Of a DNA stretch of 64,000 nucleotides, positions 8,930 to 16,784 are shown piece after piece; the stretch's first letter is position 1, and each line of letters opens with the position of its first letter. The notes under the pieces were generated by a model. That model was given only the letters and a program-made list of their open reading frames with translations. It searched no databases and was not told where the DNA came from. The stretch comes from Amycolatopsis azurea DSM 43854 (GTDB lineage Bacteria > Actinomycetota > Actinomycetes > Mycobacteriales > Pseudonocardiaceae). The stretch lies in NCBI RefSeq assembly GCF_001995215.1, contig NZ_MUXN01000027.1, positions 393,041-457,040 of the forward strand, read 5' to 3'. The position numbers and the translations under genes are program-made.

Positions 8930-9230
8930 TCACGCCGCACGCATGCCACCGCGATACGAACGAACCTCGCTCCTAGTCAGCCGCACGATCTCCGCGACGT
9001 CCTCCCGGCTGAACCGGTAGTGCTTGCCGAACCGGCGATGCGGGAACGCTCCAGCCGCGGCCCGGTCCTTCAACGTCCTCTGCCGTCAGCAGCGCGTCGG
9101 GATCGCGCGGCGCGCGCTCCGCCAACGCGCGGATCGCACTGGCGAGCTCCCGGATCGAAGCCGCCAACGCCGCACCGCCATCGACGGAATCCAGCGCGGA
9201 AGCGCTCACGCGCGGACTGTCGTCCGTCAC
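8930..9230 (-). pseudogene. Excisionase/helix-turn-helix gene with internal deletion and frameshift
   Basis: The first frame (from 9230) encodes a charged N-terminus ending PDALLTAED. The homologous C-terminal half, containing DRAAAGAFPHRR and GKHYRFSREDVAEIV as in MerR/Xis-like excisionases, is in a different frame ending at 8930. About ten to twelve residues of the recognition region between them are missing, and a stop lies immediately before the second frame. A TTG restart at 9073 would give only 47 aa. It sits directly upstream of int, the expected place for xis. Confidence 0.75.
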
Positions 9231-9277
9231 AACAATTCACCTCCTCCAGTGATGCGGGCGGCGCGGTTCAGCCCTGC

Positions 9278-9395
9278 CACGTCTGCGGCGCAGGATGGTT
9301 TCGGCGCCCGCAGACGTGAGGGCTCGTGACAACGGATCAGCTGATCAGACGCGGTGGCGTCGGCCGATCGCCAGCTGTACCAGCTGAAACAGCTG
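9278..9395. promoter_or_regulatory. Cluster of inverted and direct repeats upstream of xis/int
   Basis: In the 215-base gap there is an 11-base inverted repeat CACGTCTGCGG/CCGCAGACGTG (9278-9288, 9308-9318). A perfect palindrome GATCAGCTGATC (9335-9346) follows, then three CAGCTG words starting at 9372, 9381 and 9390, exactly nine bases apart. Such clusters suit binding of a repressor or accessory recombination protein. The function is inferred only. Confidence 0.4.
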
Positions 9396-9445
9396 GCGCA
9401 CAAGGCAAACCTGAAAGACTCGGCCGACCTACCCGATCGCGTGAA

Positions 9446-10006
9446 CTACCGCTCAGCCCGGATCTCCCACCGCGTTCGCCGGATCCCGTCGACGCCGCGC
9501 GACTCACGGGGGCGCGACACAGTGGACCAACCAGGCCGCGGCCGAAGGTCCGCGACCGGACGGAACCCCGCCGCACGCAGACTCGCGCCACTCTCGCCGT
9601 CCTGGGTGTAGGTGATCAGACGCTGAAAGCCGAGTGTCCGCGCGACGCGCCACGAGACTCCGTACAGCTTGGAGTTGGCGTTGCGGGCCCCTGTCGTACA
9701 GGTGCGCGTGACCTCAACGCTAACCCCGTCATCGAGGTGGCGGGCAACCGGCCGCCCGACGATCGCCACACCGACGAGTTCGGTCTCCTGAGCGACGCCC
9801 ACCGCGAACTTCATCCCGCGCGGCGGCCGATGGTGTCGGTGATGCGCGGCGATGAAATCGCAGGCCTGCCGGAAGGTGATAGGAACGATCGTCAAGCCCA
9901 ACCTCGACACGTCCAGACCGCGCACAGTGGAGAGTCGGCCAGGTTCGCGTCCGGTCTCGGTCCGAGTCCGGCCTCGGACCGCAATGCCATCGGCTCCCTG
10001 GTTCAC
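9446..10006 (-). CDS. XF1762 family protein, acetyltransferase-like fold
   Basis: This protein of about 186 aa has the XF1762 signature: ITFRQACDFIAAHHRHHRPPRGMKFAVGV, then a VEVTRTCTTGARNANSKLYG block and a C-terminal YTQDGESGASLRAAGF. The family is found mainly on phages and integrative elements, resembles GNAT acetyltransferases, and has no proven substrate. The GTG at 10006 overlaps the end of a small upstream frame; the conserved part begins about 35 residues in, so a shorter start is possible. It is consistent with element-borne DNA. Confidence 0.72.
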   Translation of the reverse strand: MNQGADGIAVRGRTRTETGREPGRLSTVRGLDVSRLGLTIVPITFRQACDFIAAHHRHHRPPRGMKFAVGVAQETELVGVAIVGRPVARHLDDGVSVEVTRTCTTGARNANSKLYGVSWRVARTLGFQRLITYTQDGESGASLRAAGFRPVADLRPRPGWSTVSRPRESRGVDGIRRTRWEIRAER

Positions 10007-10158
10007 ACCGCCACCCCGCCGACGTCAGCAAGCGCACTGATCTCGGCATCCCGATCCGGCTCGACCTCACCGGATCGCGGAGCCGGCCGATACCGAAGCG
10101 GCAGTGTCGACGGAGGCGCGATCCGCTGGGTCGCAGCTGAAACCGACGGGTCTGTCAA
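10003..10158 (-). CDS. Possible small upstream ORF, unrecognised
   Basis: A 51-codon frame, starting at TTG 10158 at the earliest, ends at 10003 and overlaps the GTG of the XF1762-family gene in a GTGA arrangement. I see no ribosome site and no family resemblance. It may be a coupled leader or chance. Confidence 0.2.
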   Translation of the reverse strand: MTDPSVSAATQRIAPPSTLPLRYRPAPRSGEVEPDRDAEISALADVGGVAV

Positions 10159-10187
10159 ACGAACGGTGTAACTCGGGTTGAAGGAAA

Positions 10188-11021
10188 CTACTTGCGTCCG
10201 GCGGCGAGTCGGCCGTCGAAGGCGATCTCGAAGGCGTTTAACGCGGGTTTCCACCGCATGGTCCAGCGTTTGCGGCCGGTGCCGGTCGGGTCCAGGCTCA
10301 TGATCGCCATGTAGACGCACTTGAGCGTGGTCCAGGCGGCGAAGACGGTGTCCTGGGCGAGGCCCCCGGCTTCACCGGCAGTGAGGTGGTCGGGCATGCG
10401 GAGCATCGTGTGGCCGGCATGGGTGGCCTTGCGGAAGATGTCGCCGGTGGTGATCCAGGTCTGGACGAGGGGCTGGGCGTGGGCGATGACCAGCTCGGCG
10501 AACTGGTCGAACTCCGGGCCGGTGAAGCCGGCCGCGCGCAGGCGGTCGACGAGGGCAGCGTCGACGGGATGCGTGGCCTCCTCGTCCTCGAGCAGTTTCC
10601 GCAGGCGCCCCACCGCCCGGCCGCGAGTGGGCCCGACCGAGCCGACGGACAGGCCCATCGCCTCGGTGACCTCCTTGTGGGAGGCCTTGTTGACCACCAG
10701 GAGCCGCAGCAGCTCCTGGTCTCGCTTCGGGAGCTTCACGAAGGCGCGCCAGAGCCTCCGGTCACGCTCGGCGCGCGGGGTCTGCTCGTCAGGGGCGGGA
10801 TCGCCGCTGATCGCGGTCTCGACCAGGTCGTCGGTCAGCGGCCCCGTCCGCGCCGCGCCCTGGCGGAGACGCTGGGCTTCTCGCCGGGCGGTGGTGATCA
10901 GCCACCCGGCCAGGGCCCGGGAGTCCCGGATGTTCCCCCGTTGCGCGGCATCGGTCGACGCCGCCCGCTTTGGAACTCGCCCCCTCCAGCAACGGCTGAC
11001 AACACAGCGGACCAAAACCAC
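10188..11021 (-). CDS. Sigma-70-like protein with unusual domain order, possibly decayed
   Basis: The first 60 residues are junk-like. Then RDSRALAGWLITTARREAQR, the end of an ECF sigma region 2, appears without the preceding core-binding helices. Region 4 follows (LPKRDQELLRLLVVNKASHKEVTEAMGLSVGSVGPTRGRAVGRLRK). After it comes a second block resembling a sigma region 2 (FAELVIAHAQPLVQTW, GLAQDTVFAAW). Either the 5' end is deleted from an ECF factor with a long C-terminal extension, or two sigma fragments are fused. Promoter recognition by this protein is doubtful. Confidence 0.55.
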   Translation of the reverse strand: MVLVRCVVSRCWRGRVPKRAASTDAAQRGNIRDSRALAGWLITTARREAQRLRQGAARTGPLTDDLVETAISGDPAPDEQTPRAERDRRLWRAFVKLPKRDQELLRLLVVNKASHKEVTEAMGLSVGSVGPTRGRAVGRLRKLLEDEEATHPVDAALVDRLRAAGFTGPEFDQFAELVIAHAQPLVQTWITTGDIFRKATHAGHTMLRMPDHLTAGEAGGLAQDTVFAAWTTLKCVYMAIMSLDPTGTGRKRWTMRWKPALNAFEIAFDGRLAAGRK

Positions 11022-11175
11022 AGCTGGACGAACCCTCTACGGTGCATGCCGTTCTTCGCTTCGTACGCGCCTGGTCAGGTATCGGACGTCCATGACGATG
11101 GGTACGACGGCGGTGAAGGTGATAGGGACGACTTCGCGTTTCCCCGGACGACGCCGTACTGCTTGACTTGCAGAC

Positions 11176-11496
11176 ATGACCACGAAATGGGGGCGCGCGG
11201 TGGTCGGTGCGATGGTGCTACTGATCTCGTCGTGCTCGTCGATGGCGATGATGAGCGAGGAACAGAAGATGGTGGAGCTTCGCAGGGCAGGCGAGCTGGG
11301 CGCCGGGGCGCACCTCACGCTGCTCGCCGAGCTCACGGTTCCTACGCCTGAGACGTGCTTGAACAACCTCAAGCGGTTTACCGGTGGTGCGCCGTGGGAC
11401 GAGCCGTACAGTGCCACGGCGGATTGGATCTCACTGCACGGGGACTACTTCGTGGACAGCTGCGTCTCCGGGACACCGCGGGTTCCGAACCCGTGA
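11176..11496 (+). CDS. Small putative lipoprotein
   Basis: This 106-aa protein begins with a hydrophobic signal peptide and a lipobox-like LISSC at residues 16-20, so the mature protein would be lipid-anchored outside the membrane. No known domain is visible; two further cysteines near residues 60 and 95 could form a disulfide. The ATG is not preceded by a strong ribosome site. It faces the sigma-like gene divergently. The function is unknown. Confidence 0.5.
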   Translation: MTTKWGRAVVGAMVLLISSCSSMAMMSEEQKMVELRRAGELGAGAHLTLLAELTVPTPETCLNNLKRFTGGAPWDEPYSATADWISLHGDYFVDSCVSGTPRVPNP

Positions 11497-12212
11497 CCTG
11501 CCGCCCGCACGGTCCACGCCCCGTCGTTGCTCCGACGGACCTGGACTGGTCGTCGAGGCACTGCACACTGCGAAACCCGCAAGTTCCGCACCATCGACCC
11601 GGGACGAAGGCGATTTGGCGACGTAGGCCGCGCACGGCGGGAGCCGCCAGGTGCGACGCTGTGGGCGAAGGACGTCAGGCCGGGCACCGTCCACAGTGCC
11701 GGCCGGCCCAGCCTCGTGTGGAAGCTCAGTCGGCCGAATACGCCGGGACCGCCGACGAAGCCTCGTTCGTCACGAGTCCGCGAAGCCACCCTCAGCGATG
11801 ACAACGTCGCCTACGGCGAGACCGGCGTCATGCAGGAAGCGCAGCAGTACGACAAAGCCGTTAACGGCCAGCTGATCGAACCCACGCACGCTGTCCCCGA
11901 TGTGTCGTGCTGCGAAGCCGTCGACGGCGAGGTATGGGAAGTTTCCAGGTTCGGAGGGGTTCTTCTGGTCACCGAGACCGGCGAGGGCAGAGGGATCCAG
12001 GTGTACGAAAGCGGCGAAGCCACACGCGCCCAGTTCGACACTGTCCTCGCGGGCTTACCTCGCGCCGTTCACCCTGCAGCAGGGCGTAACCGCACCCGAA
12101 GCCTCACGGCAGAGCCGTGGGGCTTCGTCATCGGCCGCCATCGACCGGATCGGGTGCCGAAGAGGCGCCAGGCCCTGTCTCGATGCGATCGTGTGTAGGC
12201 AAAGATAGGCAG
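11497..12212. other. Poorly coding region inside the island
   Basis: About 700 bases with several overlapping frames and no recognised family, probably eroded sequence. The best candidate gene is listed separately at 11830-12198. Confidence 0.4.
11830..12198 (+). CDS. Hypothetical protein, weak support
   Basis: A 122-aa frame starts MQEAQQYDK; its first 75 residues have a plausible soluble composition and the tail is arginine-rich and probably not native. It lies just upstream of the ANTAR gene. There is no ribosome site or family resemblance, so it may be a remnant. Confidence 0.3.
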   Translation: MQEAQQYDKAVNGQLIEPTHAVPDVSCCEAVDGEVWEVSRFGGVLLVTETGEGRGIQVYESGEATRAQFDTVLAGLPRAVHPAAGRNRTRSLTAEPWGFVIGRHRPDRVPKRRQALSRCDRV

Positions 12213-12521
12213 GTGAGCGCGTCAGATGAGCCTGCCGAGCTGAAGAACGAGATCGGCCAACTACATACGGCCTTGGCATCACAACCAGTGATCGAACATG
12301 CCAAGGGGATGCTCATGCTCCTGCGCAACTGGACTGGCAACCAGGCCTTCGCCGCACTGCGTGAGGTCTCGCAGCACGCGAACGTCAAGCTCCACGACGT
12401 CGCCGCAGTGATCGTCTCCGCAGGCGCGCCTGCCGAACCATCAGGCATCGACCAGGAAGTCTCGCAGCAGGTGCTTCACGAACTACGCCTTCGCGTGCTC
12501 GGCTCAGGCTTCGGGACGTAG
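12213..12521 (+). CDS. ANTAR-domain RNA-binding antitermination protein
   Basis: This 102-aa protein consists of a short coiled N-terminus (AELKNEIGQLHTAL) and an ANTAR domain: SQPVIEHAKGMLMLL, the AFAALREVSQHANVKLHDVAA segment. ANTAR proteins bind paired hairpins in nascent RNA to prevent termination. Family members usually carry a GAF sensor, which is absent here, so this is a minimal version. The GTG start at 12213 is chosen because homology begins just after it; the ribosome site is weak. It overlaps the convergent lipoprotein gene by 46 bases. Confidence 0.75.
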   Translation: MSASDEPAELKNEIGQLHTALASQPVIEHAKGMLMLLRNWTGNQAFAALREVSQHANVKLHDVAAVIVSAGAPAEPSGIDQEVSQQVLHELRLRVLGSGFGT

Positions 12522-12961
12522 CCTCCGCAGACCGATTTGAGTATCCCGCTGCAGACTCGCACGTTGTCGAACAGGGTTCGAAGCGACGCCTTGATCGCGC
12601 CCGTCTTGCCCTCATAGGTCGACCACGGATTGAACTTCACGAAAGCAGGCTTCCGGTCGGAGGAATTCCACACCGCGACGAGCAAGGTCTTGAGCTTCTC
12701 CCCCGTGACCACATATCCGAGAGGAACCTCGGCGTCGACCACGACTCCCGTGGTCAGCCCGTCCTGGTTCGCGCCCACCTCGACCTGGAGGAACTCGGGA
12801 GGCGCGCCCTTCACCGCGTCGACCACCGGTCCGGCGGACGCCATCTCGGTCTTCTGAGCAGCCGGAGCCGGGTCCTTGCTGGGAAGGAACAGACTGCAGC
12901 CGCCCAGCAGCATCGCCATGGCGGCCATCGTCGCGAACACCATCGCGAACCGGAGACTCAT
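12476..12961 (-). CDS. Putative lipoprotein, unknown function
   Basis: This 161-aa protein has a classic lipoprotein signal: MSLRFAMVFATMAAMAMLLGGC, with lipobox LLGGC. The mature part contains VVVDAEVPLGYVVTGEKLK and two cysteines near the end, and resembles no family I can name. The ATG at 12961 has GGAG six bases upstream. Its last 46 bases overlap the convergent ANTAR gene, which leaves the exact C-terminus uncertain. Confidence 0.55.
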   Translation of the reverse strand: MSLRFAMVFATMAAMAMLLGGCSLFLPSKDPAPAAQKTEMASAGPVVDAVKGAPPEFLQVEVGANQDGLTTGVVVDAEVPLGYVVTGEKLKTLLVAVWNSSDRKPAFVKFNPWSTYEGKTGAIKASLRTLFDNVRVCSGILKSVCGGYVPKPEPSTRRRSS

Positions 12962-13118
12962 CACTCACTCCATACACTCAGCCACCAGAACCACGCCAAC
13001 CACGCCCGCACCACGGCGTCTCGTCGGTCCAGCGGCACGACTCGTCGCCTACACCATCGACGGACTGCTCACGACTCCCGCTCGCCCTCGCTGACAGCGG
13101 CTTTCGACCATGTGCGTC

Positions 13119-13485
13119 CTAAGCGTGCAAAGAACTCCTGCTCGGCGGAACGGGATCGTCGGCCCGGAGTCGTCGCCAGGTTTCACGCCGCCGCCGTTGT
13201 GCCGCGGGGTCGGCGACCGGCGCGGCCGACAGCAGGCGGTGGGTGTAGGGATGCACCGGGTCGGTGAGCACCTCCTTCGTCGGTCCCTGCTCCACGACGT
13301 GGCCCCGGTGCATCACCGCGACCCGGTCGGCGAGCTGTTCGACGACGGCGAGGTCGTGGCTGATGAACAGGCAGGCGAACCCGAGTTCGCTCTGCAAGCT
13401 CCGCAGGAGCTCGAGGATCCGGGCTTGGATGGTGACGTCGAGCGCGCTGGTCGGCTCGTCGGCCACCAGCAGATCCGGATCCTCT
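13119..13485 (-). pseudogene. 3' fragment of an oligopeptide ABC transporter ATPase gene
   Basis: Only the last third of a DppF/OppF-type ATPase remains: [23 protein letters not shown] (Walker B and D-loop), the [19 protein letters not shown] switch region and the C-terminal [11 protein letters not shown] motif. Walker A and the signature are missing. The sequence is cut near 13485, next to the stop of the tetR gene, so a deletion removed the 5' part and any partner genes. A complete homologous ATPase is present at 30010-31656. Confidence 0.85.
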
Positions 13486-13507
13486 TTGGACGAACCCGGC
13501 GTTTCGC

Positions 13508-14134
13508 CTACGGACCGTACGCGCGCACGAACGTGTCGACGCCCGATTCCGCGATGGCGTCGAGCTCATCCTCCGGAAGAGTGCGCGTCCCCAGGCGGGA
13601 GCGTGACTCCAGCGGCCCGATCAGCAGTGCCAGGAAGTGCTCGGCGGCCCTGGCCGGATCACACGAACGAAGAGCGCCGGAGAGGACGAGGTGAGCGAAC
13701 CGGTCGGCCAGCGCCTCGATCAGGTGCGCCGACGTGCGTTCCTGCATCGCGACCGCCAGCTCCGGGAACGTGGCCAGTTCGGCGTGTGCCAGGGACCGGA
13801 GCGCGTGCGAACGCTCACCAGAGCAGATCCGCAGCAGCCGGGAAGCCGCGGTTCCGAGAGTCTCGCGGACGTCGGCCCCGGCGTCACGGAGCGGCTCGAT
13901 GGCGTCGAGCGAGTCAGCGGCGACGCCATCGGCGGCAGCCGCCATGGCGCCGCGGAACAGCGTCTCCTTGTCACCGAAATGGTTGTAGACGGTGGGTTTC
14001 GCGACCTTCGCCTCGTCCGCGATCTCCTGGACCGACGCCCGCGCGTAACCACGGCGCGCGAAGACCGTGAAGGCCACGTCCAAGATCTGTTGCCGCTTCG
14101 AAATCCGGTGTTGCACCTGAACCCGTCCGTTCAC
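13508..14134 (-). CDS. TetR-family transcriptional repressor
   Basis: This protein of about 208 aa has an N-terminal TetR helix-turn-helix ([44 protein letters not shown]) and a ligand-binding C-terminus typical of the AefR-like C-terminal domain. The GTG at 14134 lies inside the operator palindrome and lacks a ribosome site, suggesting leaderless translation, or use of a GTG six codons later. It is divergent from the Dabb gene and probably represses both. Its downstream neighbour is a truncated ATPase. Confidence 0.9.
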   Translation of the reverse strand: MNGRVQVQHRISKRQQILDVAFTVFARRGYARASVQEIADEAKVAKPTVYNHFGDKETLFRGAMAAAADGVAADSLDAIEPLRDAGADVRETLGTAASRLLRICSGERSHALRSLAHAELATFPELAVAMQERTSAHLIEALADRFAHLVLSGALRSCDPARAAEHFLALLIGPLESRSRLGTRTLPEDELDAIAESGVDTFVRAYGP

Positions 14135-14163
14135 TACTTTGAACTCACGGGTTCAAAGTAGTG
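14132..14163. promoter_or_regulatory. TetR operator between tetR and the Dabb gene
   Basis: A perfect inverted repeat, CACTACTTTGAAC (14132-14144) and GTTCAAAGTAGTG (14151-14163), with a 6-base spacer, spans the start of the leftward tetR gene and ends 9 bases before the start of the rightward gene. Confidence 0.85.
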
Positions 14164-14172
14164 GAGGAAGTC

Positions 14173-14574
14173 TTGATCGTCCAGTTCATGCGCTTCGCGT
14201 TCCGCGAGGAGAGCACCGAGGAACAGAAGGCCCACGCCTTGGAGTTGATCCGCCGGACCGCGGCGGTGGAGTCGGTGGCGCATTCCACCGTCGGCAGGCT
14301 TCTCGGCGATCCGGCCGAGGGCTACACCCACGGCTATTCCTTCGGACTCGCCGACCTCGACGCGCTCGAGCGCTACATGTACGACCCGGTCCATCTGGCC
14401 GGAGACCCGGAGATCCTCCCGCACTACGCCAAGTTGCACGTCGGGGTCGCCGTCACCGACGACCCCGATCCGGATCTGGCCGCGAAGATCTCCGCCGTCT
14501 ACGAAGGCAAGCTCGCCCGGTATCCCGATTGGGAACGGCTGATGACGGCGATTCCCGAAGTCCGGTTCGGCTGA
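14173..14574 (+). CDS. Dabb (dimeric alpha-beta barrel) family protein
   Basis: This protein of about 133 aa has the stress-responsive A/B barrel pattern: IVQFMRFAF near the start, then a GYSFGLADLDALERYMYDPVH block that ends in the typical H-x-x-x-Y region. Dabb proteins are small dimeric barrels; some act as cyclases or monooxygenases, many have unknown roles. The TTG at 14173 is preferred because GGAGGAAG lies just before it; GTG 14161 is an alternative. It is controlled by the divergent TetR repressor. Confidence 0.78.
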   Translation: MIVQFMRFAFREESTEEQKAHALELIRRTAAVESVAHSTVGRLLGDPAEGYTHGYSFGLADLDALERYMYDPVHLAGDPEILPHYAKLHVGVAVTDDPDPDLAAKISAVYEGKLARYPDWERLMTAIPEVRFG

Positions 14575-14581
14575 CCGGCCG

Positions 14582-14938
14582 TCATCGCTCGCCGGCCGGA
14601 TCCAGGTCCGGACGTGAGGTGATCTCCACCGCGTTCGCTCGGATCCAGTCCAGCAGTGGGGTCAACGCCGCCGCGGCACCACGCCCCAGTTCGGTCACCG
14701 AGTACGTCACCGAAGGAGGTTGTTCCGTACCGACCTCACGACGCACCAAACCGTCCTGTCGCAGCGCCCGGAGCGTGGCCGTCAGGCTCTTGTCGCTGAT
14801 CCCAGCGACCACAGCCCGCAGTTCGTGGTAACGGTGTGGCCCGCGCAGCAAGGCGGTGAGCACGAGGATCGCCCACCTCCCCGCGAGATGTCCGAGCACC
14901 TCTCGCGCCGGGCACTCCTTGTGGAACACGTCACTCAC
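14582..14938 (-). CDS. HxlR-family winged-helix regulator
   Basis: This 118-aa protein matches HxlR: CPAREVLGHLAGRWAILVLTALL, then the RYHELRAVVAGISDKSLTATLRALRQDGLVRREV recognition segment. The cysteine near the N-terminus is the residue used for redox or electrophile sensing in several relatives. The GTG at 14938 follows GGGGGAGAAG. It is divergent from the short-chain dehydrogenase gene, its likely target. Confidence 0.9.
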   Translation of the reverse strand: MSDVFHKECPAREVLGHLAGRWAILVLTALLRGPHRYHELRAVVAGISDKSLTATLRALRQDGLVRREVGTEQPPSVTYSVTELGRGAAAALTPLLDWIRANAVEITSRPDLDPAGER

Positions 14939-14964
14939 CGCTTCTCCCCCGGTTTCCTGGACTG

Positions 14965-14988
14965 GGTGCTCACCTCCGGGTGAGCACC
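14965..14988. promoter_or_regulatory. Candidate HxlR operator
   Basis: The perfect inverted repeat GGTGCTCACC-TCCG-GGTGAGCACC lies 27 bases upstream of the hxlR-type start and 80 bases upstream of the divergent oxidoreductase. Confidence 0.65.
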
Positions 14989-15067
14989 GCACCGCGACGT
15001 GAGCGCCTTCCGCCCGAACCCGCGCTCTCCTTAGGTTAGTGACCTGCTCACGACCAAGGAGGAACCC

Positions 15068-15832
15068 GTGCCGACCACGACCATCGTCACCGGCGCCGCC
15101 CGCGGGCTGGGTGCGGCCATCGCCCGGCACCTGGGGGCACGAGGCCACCACGTGATCGTCAACTACCGCACCGACTCCGACGGCGCGGCCGGAGTCGTCG
15201 AGGACATCGAGGCGGCGGGCGGCGCGGCGTCGAGCGCCCGGGCCGACGTCACCGACCCCGCCGCGGTCGAAGCGCTGATTGCCGGCGTTCTGGCCCGACA
15301 CGGCCGGATCGACACCGTCGTCGTCAACGCGAACACCGCCCCGCCTCCCTTCGCCCCGCTGATCTCCCTGTCCTGGAACGATTTCGCCGCCAAGATGACC
15401 GGCGAACTCGCCGGCGCCTTCCACATCACCAAACGCGTTCTGGAGCCGATGCGGGCCCAAGGCGACGGCCGGCTCGTGTACATCGGCAGTACCGCGGCGG
15501 ATTACGTCGGTGAAGGCCGTCTAGCCCACGGCACCGCGAAATCCGCGCTGGCCACCTTCGCCCGTCACGTCGCCGCGGAGAGCGGGCGCGACGGCGTCTG
15601 CGCTCTGGTCGTCGCGCCCGGAGCGGTCCGGACGCCGGCGACGGCCGGGCTGCTGGACGGCGACCGCGGCGAAGTCCTTGCCAGGGAATCGGTACTGGGC
15701 AGGATCCTCGAACCCGAGGACGTCGCCGCCGCGGTGGCGCTGGCCGCCGATCCCGCGCTCCGCCCGGCCACCGGCACGGTGCTCCGCGTCGACGGCGGCT
15801 GGTCCGTACTCGTCGGCGGGCCGGCCAGCTGA
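15068..15832 (+). CDS. Short-chain dehydrogenase/reductase with altered catalytic tyrosine
   Basis: This 254-aa Rossmann-fold oxidoreductase resembles 3-oxoacyl-ACP reductases. The NAD(P)-binding TGAARGLG motif and the C-terminal VDGGW are present. At the active site the serine (YIGST) and lysine (GTAKSAL) are in place, but the position of the catalytic tyrosine, four residues before the lysine, is histidine (AHGTAK). The NNAG motif reads NANT. The substrate is unknown, and classical SDR chemistry may be reduced. The GTG start follows AAGGAGGAAC. It is probably regulated by the divergent HxlR protein. Confidence 0.88.
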   Translation: MPTTTIVTGAARGLGAAIARHLGARGHHVIVNYRTDSDGAAGVVEDIEAAGGAASSARADVTDPAAVEALIAGVLARHGRIDTVVVNANTAPPPFAPLISLSWNDFAAKMTGELAGAFHITKRVLEPMRAQGDGRLVYIGSTAADYVGEGRLAHGTAKSALATFARHVAAESGRDGVCALVVAPGAVRTPATAGLLDGDRGEVLARESVLGRILEPEDVAAAVALAADPALRPATGTVLRVDGGWSVLVGGPAS

Positions 15833-15841
15833 GATTCCTTG

Positions 15842-16597
15842 TCAGCTCTCGAAAAGCACCGCGGCGATCTCGTCTGCCGTGACTTTGGCCAGGTCCACGA
15901 AGAAGGGCAGCCGTTCGGGGATCATCAGAGCCGTCGTGCCGCGCAATCCGAGAGCGAACCGAGTACGGCCTTCCCCGTCGCGCAGCGGGATACCGATAGT
16001 GCGGAAACCGGCGGCCAGTTCCTCGTCGTTGAAGGCCCATCCGCGTTCGCGGGTCAGCGCGAGTTCCTTGGCCAGCCCGGCCGGATCCGTGGGCGCGCGT
16101 TCGGTACCTTCGGTGAACGGAAGTCGCGCCAGCTCGTCCTCCGACACATCGGACCACGCGAGCAGTGCCCTGCCCAGCGCACTGGCGTGGAGCGGGATCC
16201 GGAGCCCCTGGAGCTCGTGCCCGTCCGCCTCCCGCCAGCGGCTGGTGCCCAGCAGCACCATGTCGTTGCCGTGCCGGACCGCGATCGACGCGGACGCCCC
16301 GGTGGTGGTCGCGAGTTGTTCGAGGTGGGGCTCGACGAGGTAGATCCGGTGCTGCCGGTACGCGATCTGCCCGTACTCCGCGAGTGCGCCCCCGATCCGG
16401 TACCGGTTCGAAGTCGGGCTCTTCTCCAGGAAACCGGCACCGATGAGCGCCGTCACCAGACGATGCGTCGTGCTGGCCGGGAGCTCCACCCGGCGGGAGA
16501 GCTCGGTGATCCCCAGCTCGCCGCCACCACGAAAACACCCGAGAACCGCCAGTGCCCTCGCCACGGTCTGGACGCCGTCACCACCGTCTCGCGCCAT
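15842..16597 (-). CDS. IclR-family regulator of the sulfonate operon
   Basis: This 251-aa protein has an N-terminal winged helix (TVARALAVLGCFRGGGELGITELSRRVELPASTTHRLVTAL) and a C-terminal IclR effector domain with the RGWAFNDEELAAGFRTIGIPL signature. The ATG at 16597 is the point where homology begins; the open frame continues upstream without meaning. It is divergent from the sulfonate transport operon, with two matching palindromes between them, so it probably controls that operon in response to a substrate or intermediate. Confidence 0.93.
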   Translation of the reverse strand: MARDGGDGVQTVARALAVLGCFRGGGELGITELSRRVELPASTTHRLVTALIGAGFLEKSPTSNRYRIGGALAEYGQIAYRQHRIYLVEPHLEQLATTTGASASIAVRHGNDMVLLGTSRWREADGHELQGLRIPLHASALGRALLAWSDVSEDELARLPFTEGTERAPTDPAGLAKELALTRERGWAFNDEELAAGFRTIGIPLRDGEGRTRFALGLRGTTALMIPERLPFFVDLAKVTADEIAAVLFES

Positions 16598-16616
16598 GCG
16601 GACCAGCGTAACAGTA

Positions 16617-16693
16617 TTCCAAACAGTGGAAGGACTTTCGCCGTTCGCGCCATCTGTGCCAGAAGGGCCGGGCTGGTTTTCCATTCTGTGGAA
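16617..16693. promoter_or_regulatory. Twin IclR-type operators in the divergent promoter
   Basis: Two 15-base sites share the layout TTCCA-N5-TGGAA: TTCCAAACAGTGGAA (16617-16631), 19 bases upstream of the iclR start, and TTCCATTCTGTGGAA (16679-16693), 91 bases upstream of the binding-protein gene. The centre-to-centre distance is 62 bases, about six helical turns. Confidence 0.8.
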
Positions 16694-16784
16694 CGTCTGG
16701 ATCCCTTGAGGCGGCGTGGTTAGCGTTGCGCCCATCTCGACCGGGCCATCCGAACCGGGTCCCCACTCCCCAGGAGTCACCTCC

